Part shown: positions 13,518 through 21,306 of the stretch, one piece after another | How positions within the stretch are numbered: position 1 is the first letter of the stretch | How the letters are laid out: each line of letters begins with the position of its first letter | Assembly (NCBI GenBank): GCA_040756715.1 | Contig: JBFLYE010000186.1 | Span: forward strand, 1-25,695 | Length of the DNA stretch: 25,695 nucleotides | Source of the DNA: JBFLYE01 sp040756715 [NCBI: bacterium] | GTDB taxonomy: Bacteria > UBA9089 > UBA9088 | Direction of reading: 5' to 3' | The notes under the pieces: generated by a model | The model's input: only the letters and a program-made list of their open reading frames with translations | Told to the model about the DNA's origin: nothing | Database searches by the model: none | Program-made: the position numbers and the translations under genes

Positions 13518-15353
13518 CTTTCTTATGGAATGTGCAATGCCTTGTGAAGAAAGCCCATATTTTTCCAAAAGCTCATTTCTTTTTCCCTGCTCAATAAATT
13601 TATCGGGAAGACCTAGGGAATAAACCATTACATTTTTATCAGATAAAAGCTTAGAAACAGCCGACCCAAAACCACAAGAGACATTATGGTCTTCAATGGT
13701 AATTATCTTCCGCCTTATGTTTTTAAGAATAAGATCTTCGGGAAGGGGCTTTATAAATCTGCAATTTATAAGGGATAAAGAAAGCCTCTCTTTTTTTAAC
13801 AAAGCAATAGCCTCCATTGCAATGTCTACCATACAGCCAGTAGCAAGGATAAGGCAGTTTTTTCCTTCTTCCAAAAGCTCTCCCTCTCCTATAGCAAAGG
13901 GAGGAAGACTTAAATCATAATCAAATTTATCAAGTCCCTTTGGATAGCGAATGGCAAATGGGCCATTGTAATTAAGGGCTGTTTTTACAAGCCTCCCTAA
14001 TTCATTTAAATTTCTTGGTGAGGATAAAACCATATTTGGGCAGGATGAAAGGTATGAAAGATCAAATAGCCCCTGATGGGTCTCTCCATCCTCACCCACA
14101 ATCCCAGCTCGGTCAACCATAAAAACAACCGGTAGATTTTGAAGGCAGACATCATGGATTATCTGGTCATAAGCACGCTGTAGGAATGTTGAGTAAATGC
14201 AGACAAATGGCTTAAGCCCTTCCTTTGCCATAGCCCCTGCCATTGTAACCGCATGTTCCTCGCAGATTCCAACATCAAATGCTCTCTCAGGAAGCTCTTT
14301 AAAGAAATTTGAAATGCCACACCCCGAAACCATTGCCGCGGTTATAACCACAACCCTCCTGTCCTCTTTTGCCAGGGCTAATATAATCTCACCAAAGGCT
14401 TGTGAATATGTCTTTTGCTCTTGTTTCATTAAGGGTTTTCCTGTTTTAATCTCAAATGGGGAGCTTCCGTGGAATAATTCTGGATTTTCCTCAGCCATTT
14501 TATAACCCTTTCCCTTTTTTGTAATAATATGAAGAAGAATAGGTCCTTTTTGCTCCTTTATGTTTTTTAGGGTTTTTATCAAAAGAGAAATATTGTGGCC
14601 ATCTATTGGTCCAATGTATCTAAAGCCAAGCTCTTCAAAGAGAATGCCAGGGACAATCATTGCCTTTATCCCCTCCTCAATTTTATGGGAAATCTTAATT
14701 GCCTTTTTCCCCAAGGGAAGCCTTTTTATAAGAGAGTTCATATCCTCCCTAAACTTCATATAAATAGGGAGGGTGATAAGCTTATTAAGGTATTTAGAAA
14801 GGCTGCCCACGGTCTCTGATATGGACATCTCATTGCTATTTAAGATAACCAGAAGGTCTCTCTTTTCAGCCCCGGCATAGTTTAACGCCTCAAAGCTTAA
14901 TCCACCACCCATCGCACCATCGCCGATTACGGCAACAATTTTTTTGTTTTCTTTCTTAAGGTCTCTAGCAATCGCCATTCCCAGAGCAAGAGAAATGGAT
15001 GTAGAGGCATGCCCGGTATCAAATGCATCATAGATGCTCTCAAGAGTTTTTGGAAAGCCTGATATTCCACCCAGCTGACGCAGGGTGTGGAATTTATCAG
15101 CTCTTCCGGTCAATATTTTATGGGCATAGCTTTGATGACCAACATCCCAAATTAGCCTGTCCTTTGAAAATGAGAAGACATAATGAAGGGCAAGGGTAAG
15201 CTCAACCACACCCAGGGAGGAGGCTAAATGCCCACCTGTTTTTGATGTGGTTTCTATGATTAGCTCCCTTATCTCTTCTGCTAATTCTTTAAGCTCATTA
15301 AGGTTTAAACCTTTAAGGTCTTCTGGGTCTTTTATTCTATCAAGCCTATTCGT
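13506..15353 (-). CDS. dxs: 1-deoxy-D-xylulose-5-phosphate synthase, probable ACG start
   Basis: DXS condenses pyruvate and glyceraldehyde-3-phosphate with thiamine diphosphate, the first step of the MEP isoprenoid pathway; dxr is also in this window. Motifs are GGHLASSLG, VGHQSYAHKILTGR, the ThDP motif GDGAMGGG (usually GDGAMTGG) with VILNSNEMSIS, EEHAVTMAGAMA, and DRAGIVGEDGETHQGLFDL. The first ordinary start (GTG 15209) would cut off the first 48 codons, which hold conserved family sequence (LDRIKDPEDLKGL, GGHLASSLG). Reading upstream, the frame stays open to a perfect AAGGAGG (15366-15360), six nt from ACG at 15353-15351. Starting there gives 615 aa, the usual DXS length. It overlaps the fliM stop by 8 nt. 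A one-base change from ATG to ACG, or a sequence error, explains this best. Confidence 0.92.
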   Translation of the reverse strand, partial: TNRLDRIKDPEDLKGLNLNELKELAEEIRELIIETTSKTGGHLASSLGVVELTLALHYVFSFSKDRLIWDVGHQSYAHKILTGRADKFHTLRQLGGISGFPKTLESIYDAFDTGHASTSISLALGMAIARDLKKENKKIVAVIGDGAMGGGLSFEALNYAGAEKRDLLVILNSNEMSISETVGSLSKYLNKLITLPIYMKFREDMNSLIKRLPLGKKAIKISHKIEEGIKAMIVPGILFEELGFRYIGPIDGHNISLLIKTLKNIKEQKGPILLHIITKKGKGYKMAEENPELFHGSSPFEIKTGKPLMKQEQKTYSQAFGEIILALAKEDRRVVVITAAMVSGCGISNFFKELPERAFDVGICEEHAVTMAGAMAKEGLKPFVCIYSTFLQRAYDQIIHDVCLQNLPVVFMVDRAGIVGEDGETHQGLFDLSYLSSCPNMVLSSPRNLNELGRLVKTALNYNGPFAIRYPKGLDKFDYDLSLPPFAIGEGELLEEGKNCLILATGCMVDIAMEAIALLKKERLSLSLINCRFIKPLPEDLILKNIRRKIITIEDHNVSCGFGSAVSKLLSDKNVMVYSLGLPDKFIEQGKRNELLEKYGLSSQGIAHSIRKICV

Positions 15354-16221
15354 TTTTTTCCTCCTTCAGAACCTTCTTTATCTGGACAGCCATATTTCCT
15401 CCTGATATGCCAGGGGTGGCAATAAATCTTTCCTTTCCTCCTACACACAAGACAACACCATCAGAAACTCTGGTGGGAAGCTTTAGGACATCACCGCAAG
15501 AGAGATTTAAGACCTCCTTTATTGTTAATTTTGTCTTCCCAAGAAGGGCAACCACGGAAAGGGAGATAAGCCCAATTGTTGTAGAAGTCATTTCTTTTGT
15601 TTTCTTTTCCTCCTTTGGTTTTGTGGTTAGTCTATCAAGGTATGGTTCAATGCTTATGAATGGAAGGCATAAAGAAAAATTTTCTTCCCTTTCCTTTATT
15701 TTTATTTTAAAACCCGTTTTTAGGATAATCTCGTTTGGAGATATAGCCTTAAGAGAAAGGGGGTTTGTTGCTATGTCCTCTAATTTAAAATCTATCTCAC
15801 AAACCCTGGCCCATGCCTGTTTAAGGAAACTTATAAGCTCATCCAGCACTTTTTTAAGAATCTCCCTCTCAACGCTTGTTATCTCCCTATCTATTTCAAT
15901 GCTTTCTCCCTTTCCCCCCAAAAATTTATCAATGAGGTAAAAAGCAAGGCTTGGTTTTAGCCAGATTATAGAAAGGGATGTAAGTGGAGCTTGGGAAATT
16001 AAACCGAGTATTGTTGGATATGGATATTTTGCGATAAAGCTTGAGTAATCTGTCTGTAAAGAATCCTCTGTTTCTATGGTAACCTCTTCTCCTGATCTAT
16101 TGGAAAGCCAAGCCCCTGTTTTTTTAGAAAACCCCTCATAAATTGTCTTTAAGCTAATGAGATTATCCTTGGTTAGCCGTGGTGGATTTCTAAAATCATA
16201 ATCGTAAATCTCTTTTTCCAT
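15346..16221 (-). CDS. fliM: Flagellar motor switch protein FliM
   Basis: FliM is the C-ring protein that joins FliG to FliN and controls rotation direction. The 291-aa protein has the early YDFRNPPRLTKDNL, the middle CheC-like domain (about 40-200, with LSIIWLKPSLAFYLIDKFLGG) and a C-terminal SPOA/FliN-like domain (about 215-285, with LSCGDVLKLPTRVSDGVVLCVGGKERF). It begins almost directly at the YDFR motif, so the N-terminal CheY-P-binding peptide (consensus around LSQxEIDALL) is missing, and no upstream in-frame codons supply it. It has its own sigma70-type promoter and would be nearly leaderless. Its last codons contain the ribosome site for dxs. Confidence 0.88.
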   Translation of the reverse strand: MEKEIYDYDFRNPPRLTKDNLISLKTIYEGFSKKTGAWLSNRSGEEVTIETEDSLQTDYSSFIAKYPYPTILGLISQAPLTSLSIIWLKPSLAFYLIDKFLGGKGESIEIDREITSVEREILKKVLDELISFLKQAWARVCEIDFKLEDIATNPLSLKAISPNEIILKTGFKIKIKEREENFSLCLPFISIEPYLDRLTTKPKEEKKTKEMTSTTIGLISLSVVALLGKTKLTIKEVLNLSCGDVLKLPTRVSDGVVLCVGGKERFIATPGISGGNMAVQIKKVLKEEKNE

Positions 16222-16229
16222 TCATCTTT

Positions 16230-16258
16230 ATTATGACAAATCTTTGATTTTTTGTCAA
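16230..16258 (-). promoter_or_regulatory. Sigma70-type promoter of fliM-dxs
   Basis: On the minus strand TTGACA (16258-16253), a 17-bp spacer and CATAAT (16235-16230) predict transcription from about 16223, two nt before the fliM ATG at 16221. It lies in the 63-nt fliE-fliM gap and would let fliM-dxs be expressed apart from the sigma28-type promoter of flgB. Confidence 0.6.
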
Positions 16259-16284
16259 ACAAAGAAGAGATAAGGCAGATTAAC

Positions 16285-16575
16285 TTACCTCCCCATTCCC
16301 ATAATTTCCTGGTAGGCACGCAAAGCTTGATTCCTGATTGCCATTGTAAAATTAAGGGCTATTTCTGCCTTCTCAGTGGCAATCATAAGGTCATGGATAT
16401 TCTCAAGCTTTCCCAATACAAGGTCTTGGGTAAGCTTATCTGCATTGTTTTCTAGCCGATTTGTCTCCTTTAAACCAGAAAGTACAAGGTCAAATAATCC
16501 ATTTTTATCCTTTTTGGTCTCAATCTTTGGTTGAACACTTGGCTCTGGTAATAAAGAAAATAAATCAACTTCCAT
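16285..16575 (-). CDS. fliE: Flagellar hook-basal body protein FliE
   Basis: FliE links the MS ring to the proximal rod and is among the first type III substrates. The 96-aa length is typical, and the C-terminal half has the family pattern NIHDLMIATEKAEIALNFTM followed by RNQALRAYQEIMGM. It lies after flgB and flgC as in most bacteria, but is followed by fliM, not fliF. The 55-nt gap to flgC contains a heptamer array (16600-16627). Confidence 0.95.
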   Translation of the reverse strand: MEVDLFSLLPEPSVQPKIETKKDKNGLFDLVLSGLKETNRLENNADKLTQDLVLGKLENIHDLMIATEKAEIALNFTMAIRNQALRAYQEIMGMGR

Positions 16576-16599
16576 TATTTCTACCTTCCTTTTTGTCTC

Positions 16600-16627
16600 T
16601 CTGACTCCAGGCTCCTGACTCTTGACT
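16600..16627. repeat. Heptamer array between flgC and fliE
   Basis: Four 7-bp units in register on the plus strand (tctgact, ccaggct, cctgact, cttgact). On the minus strand these read agtcaag, agtcagg, agcctgg, agtcaga, the same agtcaag family found in flgA. The array starts 3 bp past the flgC stop. Confidence 0.8.
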
Positions 16628-16630
16628 TAT

Positions 16631-17077
16631 TCATATTTCCAATGCCTTCATCATCATCTGCTTGGCATTTCTTGCTGCTGTAACATTTGCCTCATATGCA
16701 CGCGCGGCTGTGATTAAATTTATCATCTCTGTGGCAAGGTTTATATTTGGATATGCCACATAGCCATTTTCATCAGCATCTGGATGGCCTGGTTCATACT
16801 TTAACTTAGGAGGTGTTTTATCCTCCTCTATCCTTAAAACTCTGACGCCATTACCCGGTTCAATGGTTATGGGAGGCTTAATAAATGGCAGGTTGAATAA
16901 TGGCTCTTGTCTTCTTGGTGTAAATATGGGAAATCTCCTTTTGTATGGACCTCCCTCAGGTGTCCTTGTTGTATTGGCATTGGCAATGTTTTCTGAGATA
17001 ATATCCATCCTTAATTTCTCAGCCGACATTCCAGATGCCGATGCATCTATTCCCCTAAACAATCCACCGGTTAACAT
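16631..17077 (-). CDS. flgC: Flagellar proximal rod protein FlgC
   Basis: FlgC is a proximal rod subunit. At 148 aa it shows IISENIANANTTRTPEGGPYKR near the N-terminus, YVAYPNINLATEMINLITAARAYEANVTA near the C-terminus, and the ending KQMMMKALEI, all standard for FlgC. AAGGAGG on the minus strand (17090-17084) is 6 nt before the ATG. The start overlaps the flgB stop by one base (TAATG), so the two are translationally coupled. Confidence 0.96.
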   Translation of the reverse strand: MLTGGLFRGIDASASGMSAEKLRMDIISENIANANTTRTPEGGPYKRRFPIFTPRRQEPLFNLPFIKPPITIEPGNGVRVLRIEEDKTPPKLKYEPGHPDADENGYVAYPNINLATEMINLITAARAYEANVTAARNAKQMMMKALEI

Positions 17078-17475
17078 TATCTCCCTCCTTGGGCAACCAG
17101 CTTAAGCAGGCTAAACTTCTTTGCCAGCCTGGTTGCTATTGCATTGTAATAAATTGCATTCTTTACTAGGTCTTCCATCTCTTTATCTATGTCAACATTA
17201 TTTCCATCATTCCTATATATTGTATCATTTTCTGTAATAATTCTGGAAGAATTTTCATTCTTTTCATAGGAAAATGGAATATGCTTTGGATTTAGCCTCT
17301 TTGCAGAGAGCTTGTTTTTCTTTAGAGCATCTTCAAAAACAACAGATTGCCTTTTAAAGCCTGGTGTATTCACATTGGCAATATTGTTTGAGATAACATT
17401 GTGCCTAAGTGTAGCAGAATCTAGCCCTTTCTTTGCCAGCTCAATTGTTTTTGCAGATAAACTATCAATAAACAT
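17077..17475 (-). CDS. flgB: Flagellar proximal rod protein FlgB
   Basis: FlgB is a proximal rod subunit. The 132-aa protein has the rod motif RHNVISNNIANVNTPGFKRQ and, near the C-terminus, NNVDIDKEMEDLVKNAIYYNAIA, the FlgB signature. It leads the minus-strand cluster flgB-flgC-fliE-fliM-dxs behind a sigma28-type promoter (17486-17513). It has no obvious Shine-Dalgarno sequence and only a very short predicted leader. Confidence 0.95.
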   Translation of the reverse strand: MFIDSLSAKTIELAKKGLDSATLRHNVISNNIANVNTPGFKRQSVVFEDALKKNKLSAKRLNPKHIPFSYEKNENSSRIITENDTIYRNDGNNVDIDKEMEDLVKNAIYYNAIATRLAKKFSLLKLVAQGGR

Positions 17476-17485
17476 TTCATCTTAT

Positions 17486-17513
17486 ATATCGGCAATTTTC
17501 CCCTATTACTTGA
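17486..17513 (-). promoter_or_regulatory. Sigma28 (FliA)-type promoter of flgB cluster
   Basis: On the minus strand TCAAGTAA (17513-17506), N12 and GCCGATAT (17493-17486), followed by ATAAG, match the elements before flgF and flgM. Its -35 half overlaps the -35 box of the divergent queA promoter by four bases (17510-17513). Confidence 0.75.
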
Positions 17514-17538
17514 CATAAATTTTTAAAGGCTTTAAAAT
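17510..17538 (+). promoter_or_regulatory. Sigma70-type promoter of the queA operon, leaderless
   Basis: TTGACA (17510-17515), a 17-bp spacer and TAAAAT (17533-17538) are followed by six T and then ATG at 17545. The predicted transcription start is the A of the queA ATG, so the message should have no 5' leader. Confidence 0.7.
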
Positions 17539-17544
17539 TTTTTT

Positions 17545-18507
17545 ATGAATCTTGGTGATTTCTCTTATTCCCTTCCCCGCTCTTTTATTGCCCAGGAGCC
17601 AATAAAAGAAAGGGGGAAATGTAAGATGCTTTTCTTTGATAAAAAAAGGCAAAAAATAGAGCATCTTAAATTCTTTGATATTGTAAATATTCTCTCTCCC
17701 AAAGACTCTCTTGTGCTTAATAAAACAAAGGTATTTCCTGCAAGGCTTATTAAAGATGGAATAGACATCCTTTTGATAAGAGAAAAAGAAAAGAATATCT
17801 GGGAGATATTAGCAAAGCCAAGAAAGAAAATAAAAGAGGGAAAAATCCTTGATTTTGGAATCCTTAAAGGAGAAATTATCTCTCCCTCTCTTATCAAATT
17901 CAATGGCAATGGGAATTTATTTTCTATCCTGGAAAGAATAGGAAAAACGCCCCTTCCTCCCTATATAAAAAGAGAGCCGAATTGTGAAGATAAGATTTAT
18001 TATCAAACTGTATATGCAAAAGATTTGGGTTCAATCGCCGCACCCACTGCCGGCCTTCATTTTACCGATGAGATTCTTTTAAAATTAAAGGAAAATGGAA
18101 TTTCTATAGCCTACCTTACCCTCCATATCGGACTTGGCACATTTAAGCCGGTCCGCTGCAGCGATATTAGGGAACATAGGATGGATAGGGAATATGTAAG
18201 GATAGAGGAAAAAATCCCTGAAGATAAAAGAATAATCGCCTGCGGAACATCGGTGGTAAGAGCATTAGAGTCAGGAGGAAGAGATCAGAAGTTAGGAGTC
18301 GGATTTTGGACAGAGTTATTTATTTACCCTGGGTTTAGATTTAAGATAATCTCTGGGTTGCTTACAAATTTTCACCTTCCTAAAAACCCTCCTTTTATTA
18401 TGACCTCTGCATTTGTTGGCTTGGAGAAACTAAAGGAAATTTATGAAATAGCAATTGAAAAGAATTATAGATTTGGAAGCTATGGAGATTGTATGATTGT
18501 TCTATGA
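17545..18507 (+). CDS. queA: S-adenosylmethionine:tRNA ribosyltransferase-isomerase QueA
   Basis: QueA transfers the ribosyl part of SAM to preQ1 at tRNA wobble position 34, giving epoxyqueuosine. The 320-aa protein begins LGDFSYSLPRSFIAQEP and has the family blocks DSLVLNKTKVFPARL, GSIAAPTAGLHFTDE, YLTLHIGLGTFKPV, FIYPG and LLTNFHLPK. The segment between the RALES motif and FIYPG, a variable loop in the family, is encoded by five degenerate heptamers (18269-18303; peptide ESGGRDQKLGVG). It heads the operon queA-subtilase-dxr-rseP-lgt-lolD-hisB. Its stop overlaps the next start (ATGA). Confidence 0.95.
   Translation: MNLGDFSYSLPRSFIAQEPIKERGKCKMLFFDKKRQKIEHLKFFDIVNILSPKDSLVLNKTKVFPARLIKDGIDILLIREKEKNIWEILAKPRKKIKEGKILDFGILKGEIISPSLIKFNGNGNLFSILERIGKTPLPPYIKREPNCEDKIYYQTVYAKDLGSIAAPTAGLHFTDEILLKLKENGISIAYLTLHIGLGTFKPVRCSDIREHRMDREYVRIEEKIPEDKRIIACGTSVVRALESGGRDQKLGVGFWTELFIYPGFRFKIISGLLTNFHLPKNPPFIMTSAFVGLEKLKEIYEIAIEKNYRFGSYGDCMIVL
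18269..18303. repeat. Degenerate heptamer array inside queA
   Basis: Five 7-bp units in register (agtcagg, aggaaga, gatcaga, agttagg, agtcgga) resemble the agtcaag family. They are translated in frame; 35 bp would not preserve frame by itself, so the insertion must have been accompanied by a compensating change or arisen by partial replacement. Confidence 0.55.
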
Positions 18508-20150
18508 GGGTCTTAATATTTCTTTTATTTCCCAGCCTTATCTTTGCTGATTTTGTAAAAGATGAGATTCTTGTAAAATTTAAGGAAAAAAGGGGGATTC
18601 AAGTAATGGGGGTTGATGTGGAATCCTTTAATGAGCTTTTTGATAATATCTATAGAATTAAGCTTAAAAAGGATTCTAATATTTTTAAGACAATTGAGAA
18701 ATTTAAAGATAATCCAGATGTTGTCTATGCCGAGCCGAATTATATCCGAAAGGCTTATACAACACCAAATGACCCTAAATTTAATGACCAATGGCCGTTT
18801 CCTAAAATTTCTGCACCAGATGCTTGGGATATAGAAAAGGGAACATCTTCTGTGGTCATTGCCATATTAGACACAGGGATTGATTATAATCATCCTGACT
18901 TAAACGATAAAATCATTGGAAGCCAAAGCTTTGTTCCCTATGAAAAAGACCCAATGGACTATCATAGCCATGGAAGCCATGTTTCTGGTATTGCCGCTGG
19001 TGAAACAAACAATGGGATTGGTATAACAGGTCTTGCCTGGAATTGCAAGATATTGGCGATAAAATGCCTTGATGCAGAAGGTTATGGTAATGATGCTGAT
19101 ATATCTTTGGCAATAAGATATTCAGCAGATAATGGTGCAAAGGTAATCAATATGAGTTTAGGAGCTCCTCAGGTAGGAAATGTTTTAAAAGATGCCTGTG
19201 GTTATGCCTATAATAAAAATGTATTCATTGTTGCAGCAGCAGGAAATGATGGGAGAGAGGAAAAAAACTACCCCGCCGCCTATGATAATGTAATGGCTGT
19301 GGCAGCAACAGATAGATACGACCAAAAGGCAGGGTTTTCCCAATATGGCAACTGGGTTGATATTTCTGCACCTGGGGTTTATATCTTAAGCACAATTCCA
19401 GAGGAAAAAGGCACATATGCCTATATGTCTGGAACATCAATGGCATCTCCATTTGTTGCAGGCTTGGCAGGCCTTTTATTCTCAAGGTATCCAGGTGCAA
19501 CAAATGCCTTTGTTTTTAATGAAATAAGAAATAGGTCTGATAACATTGGGAGGGAAGATTTTGGAAGGATAAATGTCCTTTATAGCTTATGGGGAGAAAA
19601 TAGACCCCCTTTAGGATTTTCCCTTATCCAGCCAGAAAATAATGGATGGACATCAAGCCAGCACCCTACATTTAGATGGAGCACATCAATTGACCCAGAT
19701 TGGAAGGATAAGATCAGATATTCTCTCTTCTTGAGAAAAGGTGGAGAAGGGCTAAAGAATGTTGCAAATACAAGTGATACATTTTGGACACCAAATTTTA
19801 AAGAGCCATTAGCGATGGATACAACATATTCTTGGCAGGTTATTGCCTCTGATTCTCGGGGAGGCACAGCATCATCTTCTATTTCAACATTTACCACAAC
19901 CTCCATTAAAGTTTTCCCAAACCCAGCAAAATTTGGGCAAATTGTAAGATTTAGAGGCAGCCCTTTAACCTTTAAGGATACATTTATCTTAATCTATACA
20001 ATATCTGGAGAGCTTGTGGTAAAGCTTCCCGCAGGCAGAGGGGAAGAAATTTCTTGGGATACAAAAAACATTGCCTCTGGTGTCTATCTTTATACCATAA
20101 GCAATTCAGATAAAACATTTGGCCTTGGAAAGATAGGGGTGATTAAGTAG
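18504..20150 (+). CDS. Secreted subtilisin-family (S8) serine protease with C-terminal sorting-like domain
   Basis: The 548-aa protein starts with a signal peptide (1-15, cleavage near IFA), followed by a propeptide-like region (about 19-85, DEILVKFKEK ... DVVYAEPNY). The S8 domain has the catalytic triad Asp123 (ILDTGID), His156 (HGSHVSG) and Ser312 (GTSMASP), plus oxyanion Asn248 (AAGNDG). An Ig-like segment (about 375-460) is followed by a C-terminal domain with VFPNPAKFG, ISGELV and ASGVYLYTI, the pattern of type A T9SS-like/FlgD-Ig-like terminal domains common on secreted proteins of Bacteroidota and many candidate phyla. It is therefore probably surface-bound or secreted. ATG 18504 overlaps the queA stop; a TTG at 18489 is in frame but would spoil the leader. 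Confidence 0.9.
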   Translation: MRVLIFLLFPSLIFADFVKDEILVKFKEKRGIQVMGVDVESFNELFDNIYRIKLKKDSNIFKTIEKFKDNPDVVYAEPNYIRKAYTTPNDPKFNDQWPFPKISAPDAWDIEKGTSSVVIAILDTGIDYNHPDLNDKIIGSQSFVPYEKDPMDYHSHGSHVSGIAAGETNNGIGITGLAWNCKILAIKCLDAEGYGNDADISLAIRYSADNGAKVINMSLGAPQVGNVLKDACGYAYNKNVFIVAAAGNDGREEKNYPAAYDNVMAVAATDRYDQKAGFSQYGNWVDISAPGVYILSTIPEEKGTYAYMSGTSMASPFVAGLAGLLFSRYPGATNAFVFNEIRNRSDNIGREDFGRINVLYSLWGENRPPLGFSLIQPENNGWTSSQHPTFRWSTSIDPDWKDKIRYSLFLRKGGEGLKNVANTSDTFWTPNFKEPLAMDTTYSWQVIASDSRGGTASSSISTFTTTSIKVFPNPAKFGQIVRFRGSPLTFKDTFILIYTISGELVVKLPAGRGEEISWDTKNIASGVYLYTISNSDKTFGLGKIGVIK

Positions 20151-20178
20151 ATTTGGGGATTGATTAAAATAAACGGCG

Positions 20179-21306
20179 GTGAATATTGTAGTTTTAGGAG
20201 GAACAGGTTCAATTGGAAGGTGTTCTCTTCGGGTTATCCAGGCTTTAGGTTTCAAGCTTCTTGGAATATCGGGTGGAAAGAATATTTCCCTCCTTGAAGA
20301 AGAAGCAAGGAAGTATTTACCCCCTGTGGTTGCAATTGCTGACGAAAAGAAATTTGATGAGCTTAAAGATAGATTAAGGGATTTGCCCTGTAAGGTTCTG
20401 GGTGGACAGGAGGGAATCCTTGAGCTGGCAAGCCTTAAAGGGGCTGACCGGGTGATTATAGCCATATCTGGTGCAGCATCTTTACTTCCAACCCTTTATG
20501 CTATAAGAGCTGGGAAAAATGTCTGCCTTGCTTCAAAGGAGGCTTTTGTTTTGGCAGGTGAGATTTTAAAAAATGAGGCGAAGGAAAGGAATGTCTCAAT
20601 AATTCCCATTGATTCTGAACATTCTGCCATATTCCAATGTATTTCAGGAAAGGAAAAGCCTGAGAGAATAATCCTTACCGCATCGGGTGGCCCATTTCTC
20701 AATAGAGAGACCCTGAATGATATTACCCCAGAAGAGGCTTTGGTTCATCCCATATGGATGATGGGAAGGAGGATAAGCATTGATTCTTCTACACTAATGA
20801 ATAAGGCATTTGAAATAATTGAGGCATCACATTTATTTGACATAGATATTGAAAAAATAGATGTGGTAATACACCCTGAATCCATTGTTCATTCTATGGT
20901 TGAGTTCTCTGATGGCTCTATTTTGGCACAAATGTCTGTTCCAGATATGAGCCTTCCCATAGCCTATAGCCTTACATATCCAAAGAGGTTAAAGAGAATG
21001 GCGCCTTCTCTTGATCTTTCCAAGATAGGCTCACTTACATTTAAAAAGCCAGATTTGAAAAGGTTTCCATCCATTACATATGGTTATAATGCAAGAAAGA
21101 TAGGGGGAACAATGCCAGCTGTCTTAAATGCCGCAGATGAGGTTTGTGTAAGTGATTTTTTAGAAAAGAAGATTTCATTTAATGAAATCTTTGAGGGGGT
21201 TAAAAAAGCAATGTCTGCTCATAAGCCCAAAAGAAACCCAACCATTGAAGAAATTTTGGAAGCAGATGCCTGGGCAAGAAATTATGTAAAATGTTTACAT
21301 CAATAA
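20179..21306 (+). CDS. dxr: 1-deoxy-D-xylulose-5-phosphate reductoisomerase
   Basis: DXR converts DXP to MEP with NADPH, the second step of the MEP pathway. The 375-aa protein starts at GTG 20179 directly with the NADPH-binding GGTGSIG. Further motifs are CLASKEAFVLAG, IPIDSEHSAIFQC (metal and substrate site), TASGGPF, HPIWMMGRRISIDSSTLMNK and HPESIVHSMVEF. It lies between the subtilase (28 nt upstream) and rseP, whose start overlaps its end by 16 nt. dxr-rseP adjacency is common in bacteria. dxs is about 5 kb away on the other strand. Confidence 0.96.
   Translation: MNIVVLGGTGSIGRCSLRVIQALGFKLLGISGGKNISLLEEEARKYLPPVVAIADEKKFDELKDRLRDLPCKVLGGQEGILELASLKGADRVIIAISGAASLLPTLYAIRAGKNVCLASKEAFVLAGEILKNEAKERNVSIIPIDSEHSAIFQCISGKEKPERIILTASGGPFLNRETLNDITPEEALVHPIWMMGRRISIDSSTLMNKAFEIIEASHLFDIDIEKIDVVIHPESIVHSMVEFSDGSILAQMSVPDMSLPIAYSLTYPKRLKRMAPSLDLSKIGSLTFKKPDLKRFPSITYGYNARKIGGTMPAVLNAADEVCVSDFLEKKISFNEIFEGVKKAMSAHKPKRNPTIEEILEADAWARNYVKCLHQ

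Noticed and set aside
15346-15366. A slippery A-AAA-AAC at the end of fliM that could frameshift into dxs as a FliM-DXS fusion
   Set aside because: A -1 shift there leads to a different frame that soon stops; dxs is in the +1 frame. The AAGGAGG at exact spacing explains dxs expression better.
20179-20184. dxr as a further gene lacking a normal start
   Set aside because: GTG is a common start and gives the expected N-terminus directly before GGTGSIG.
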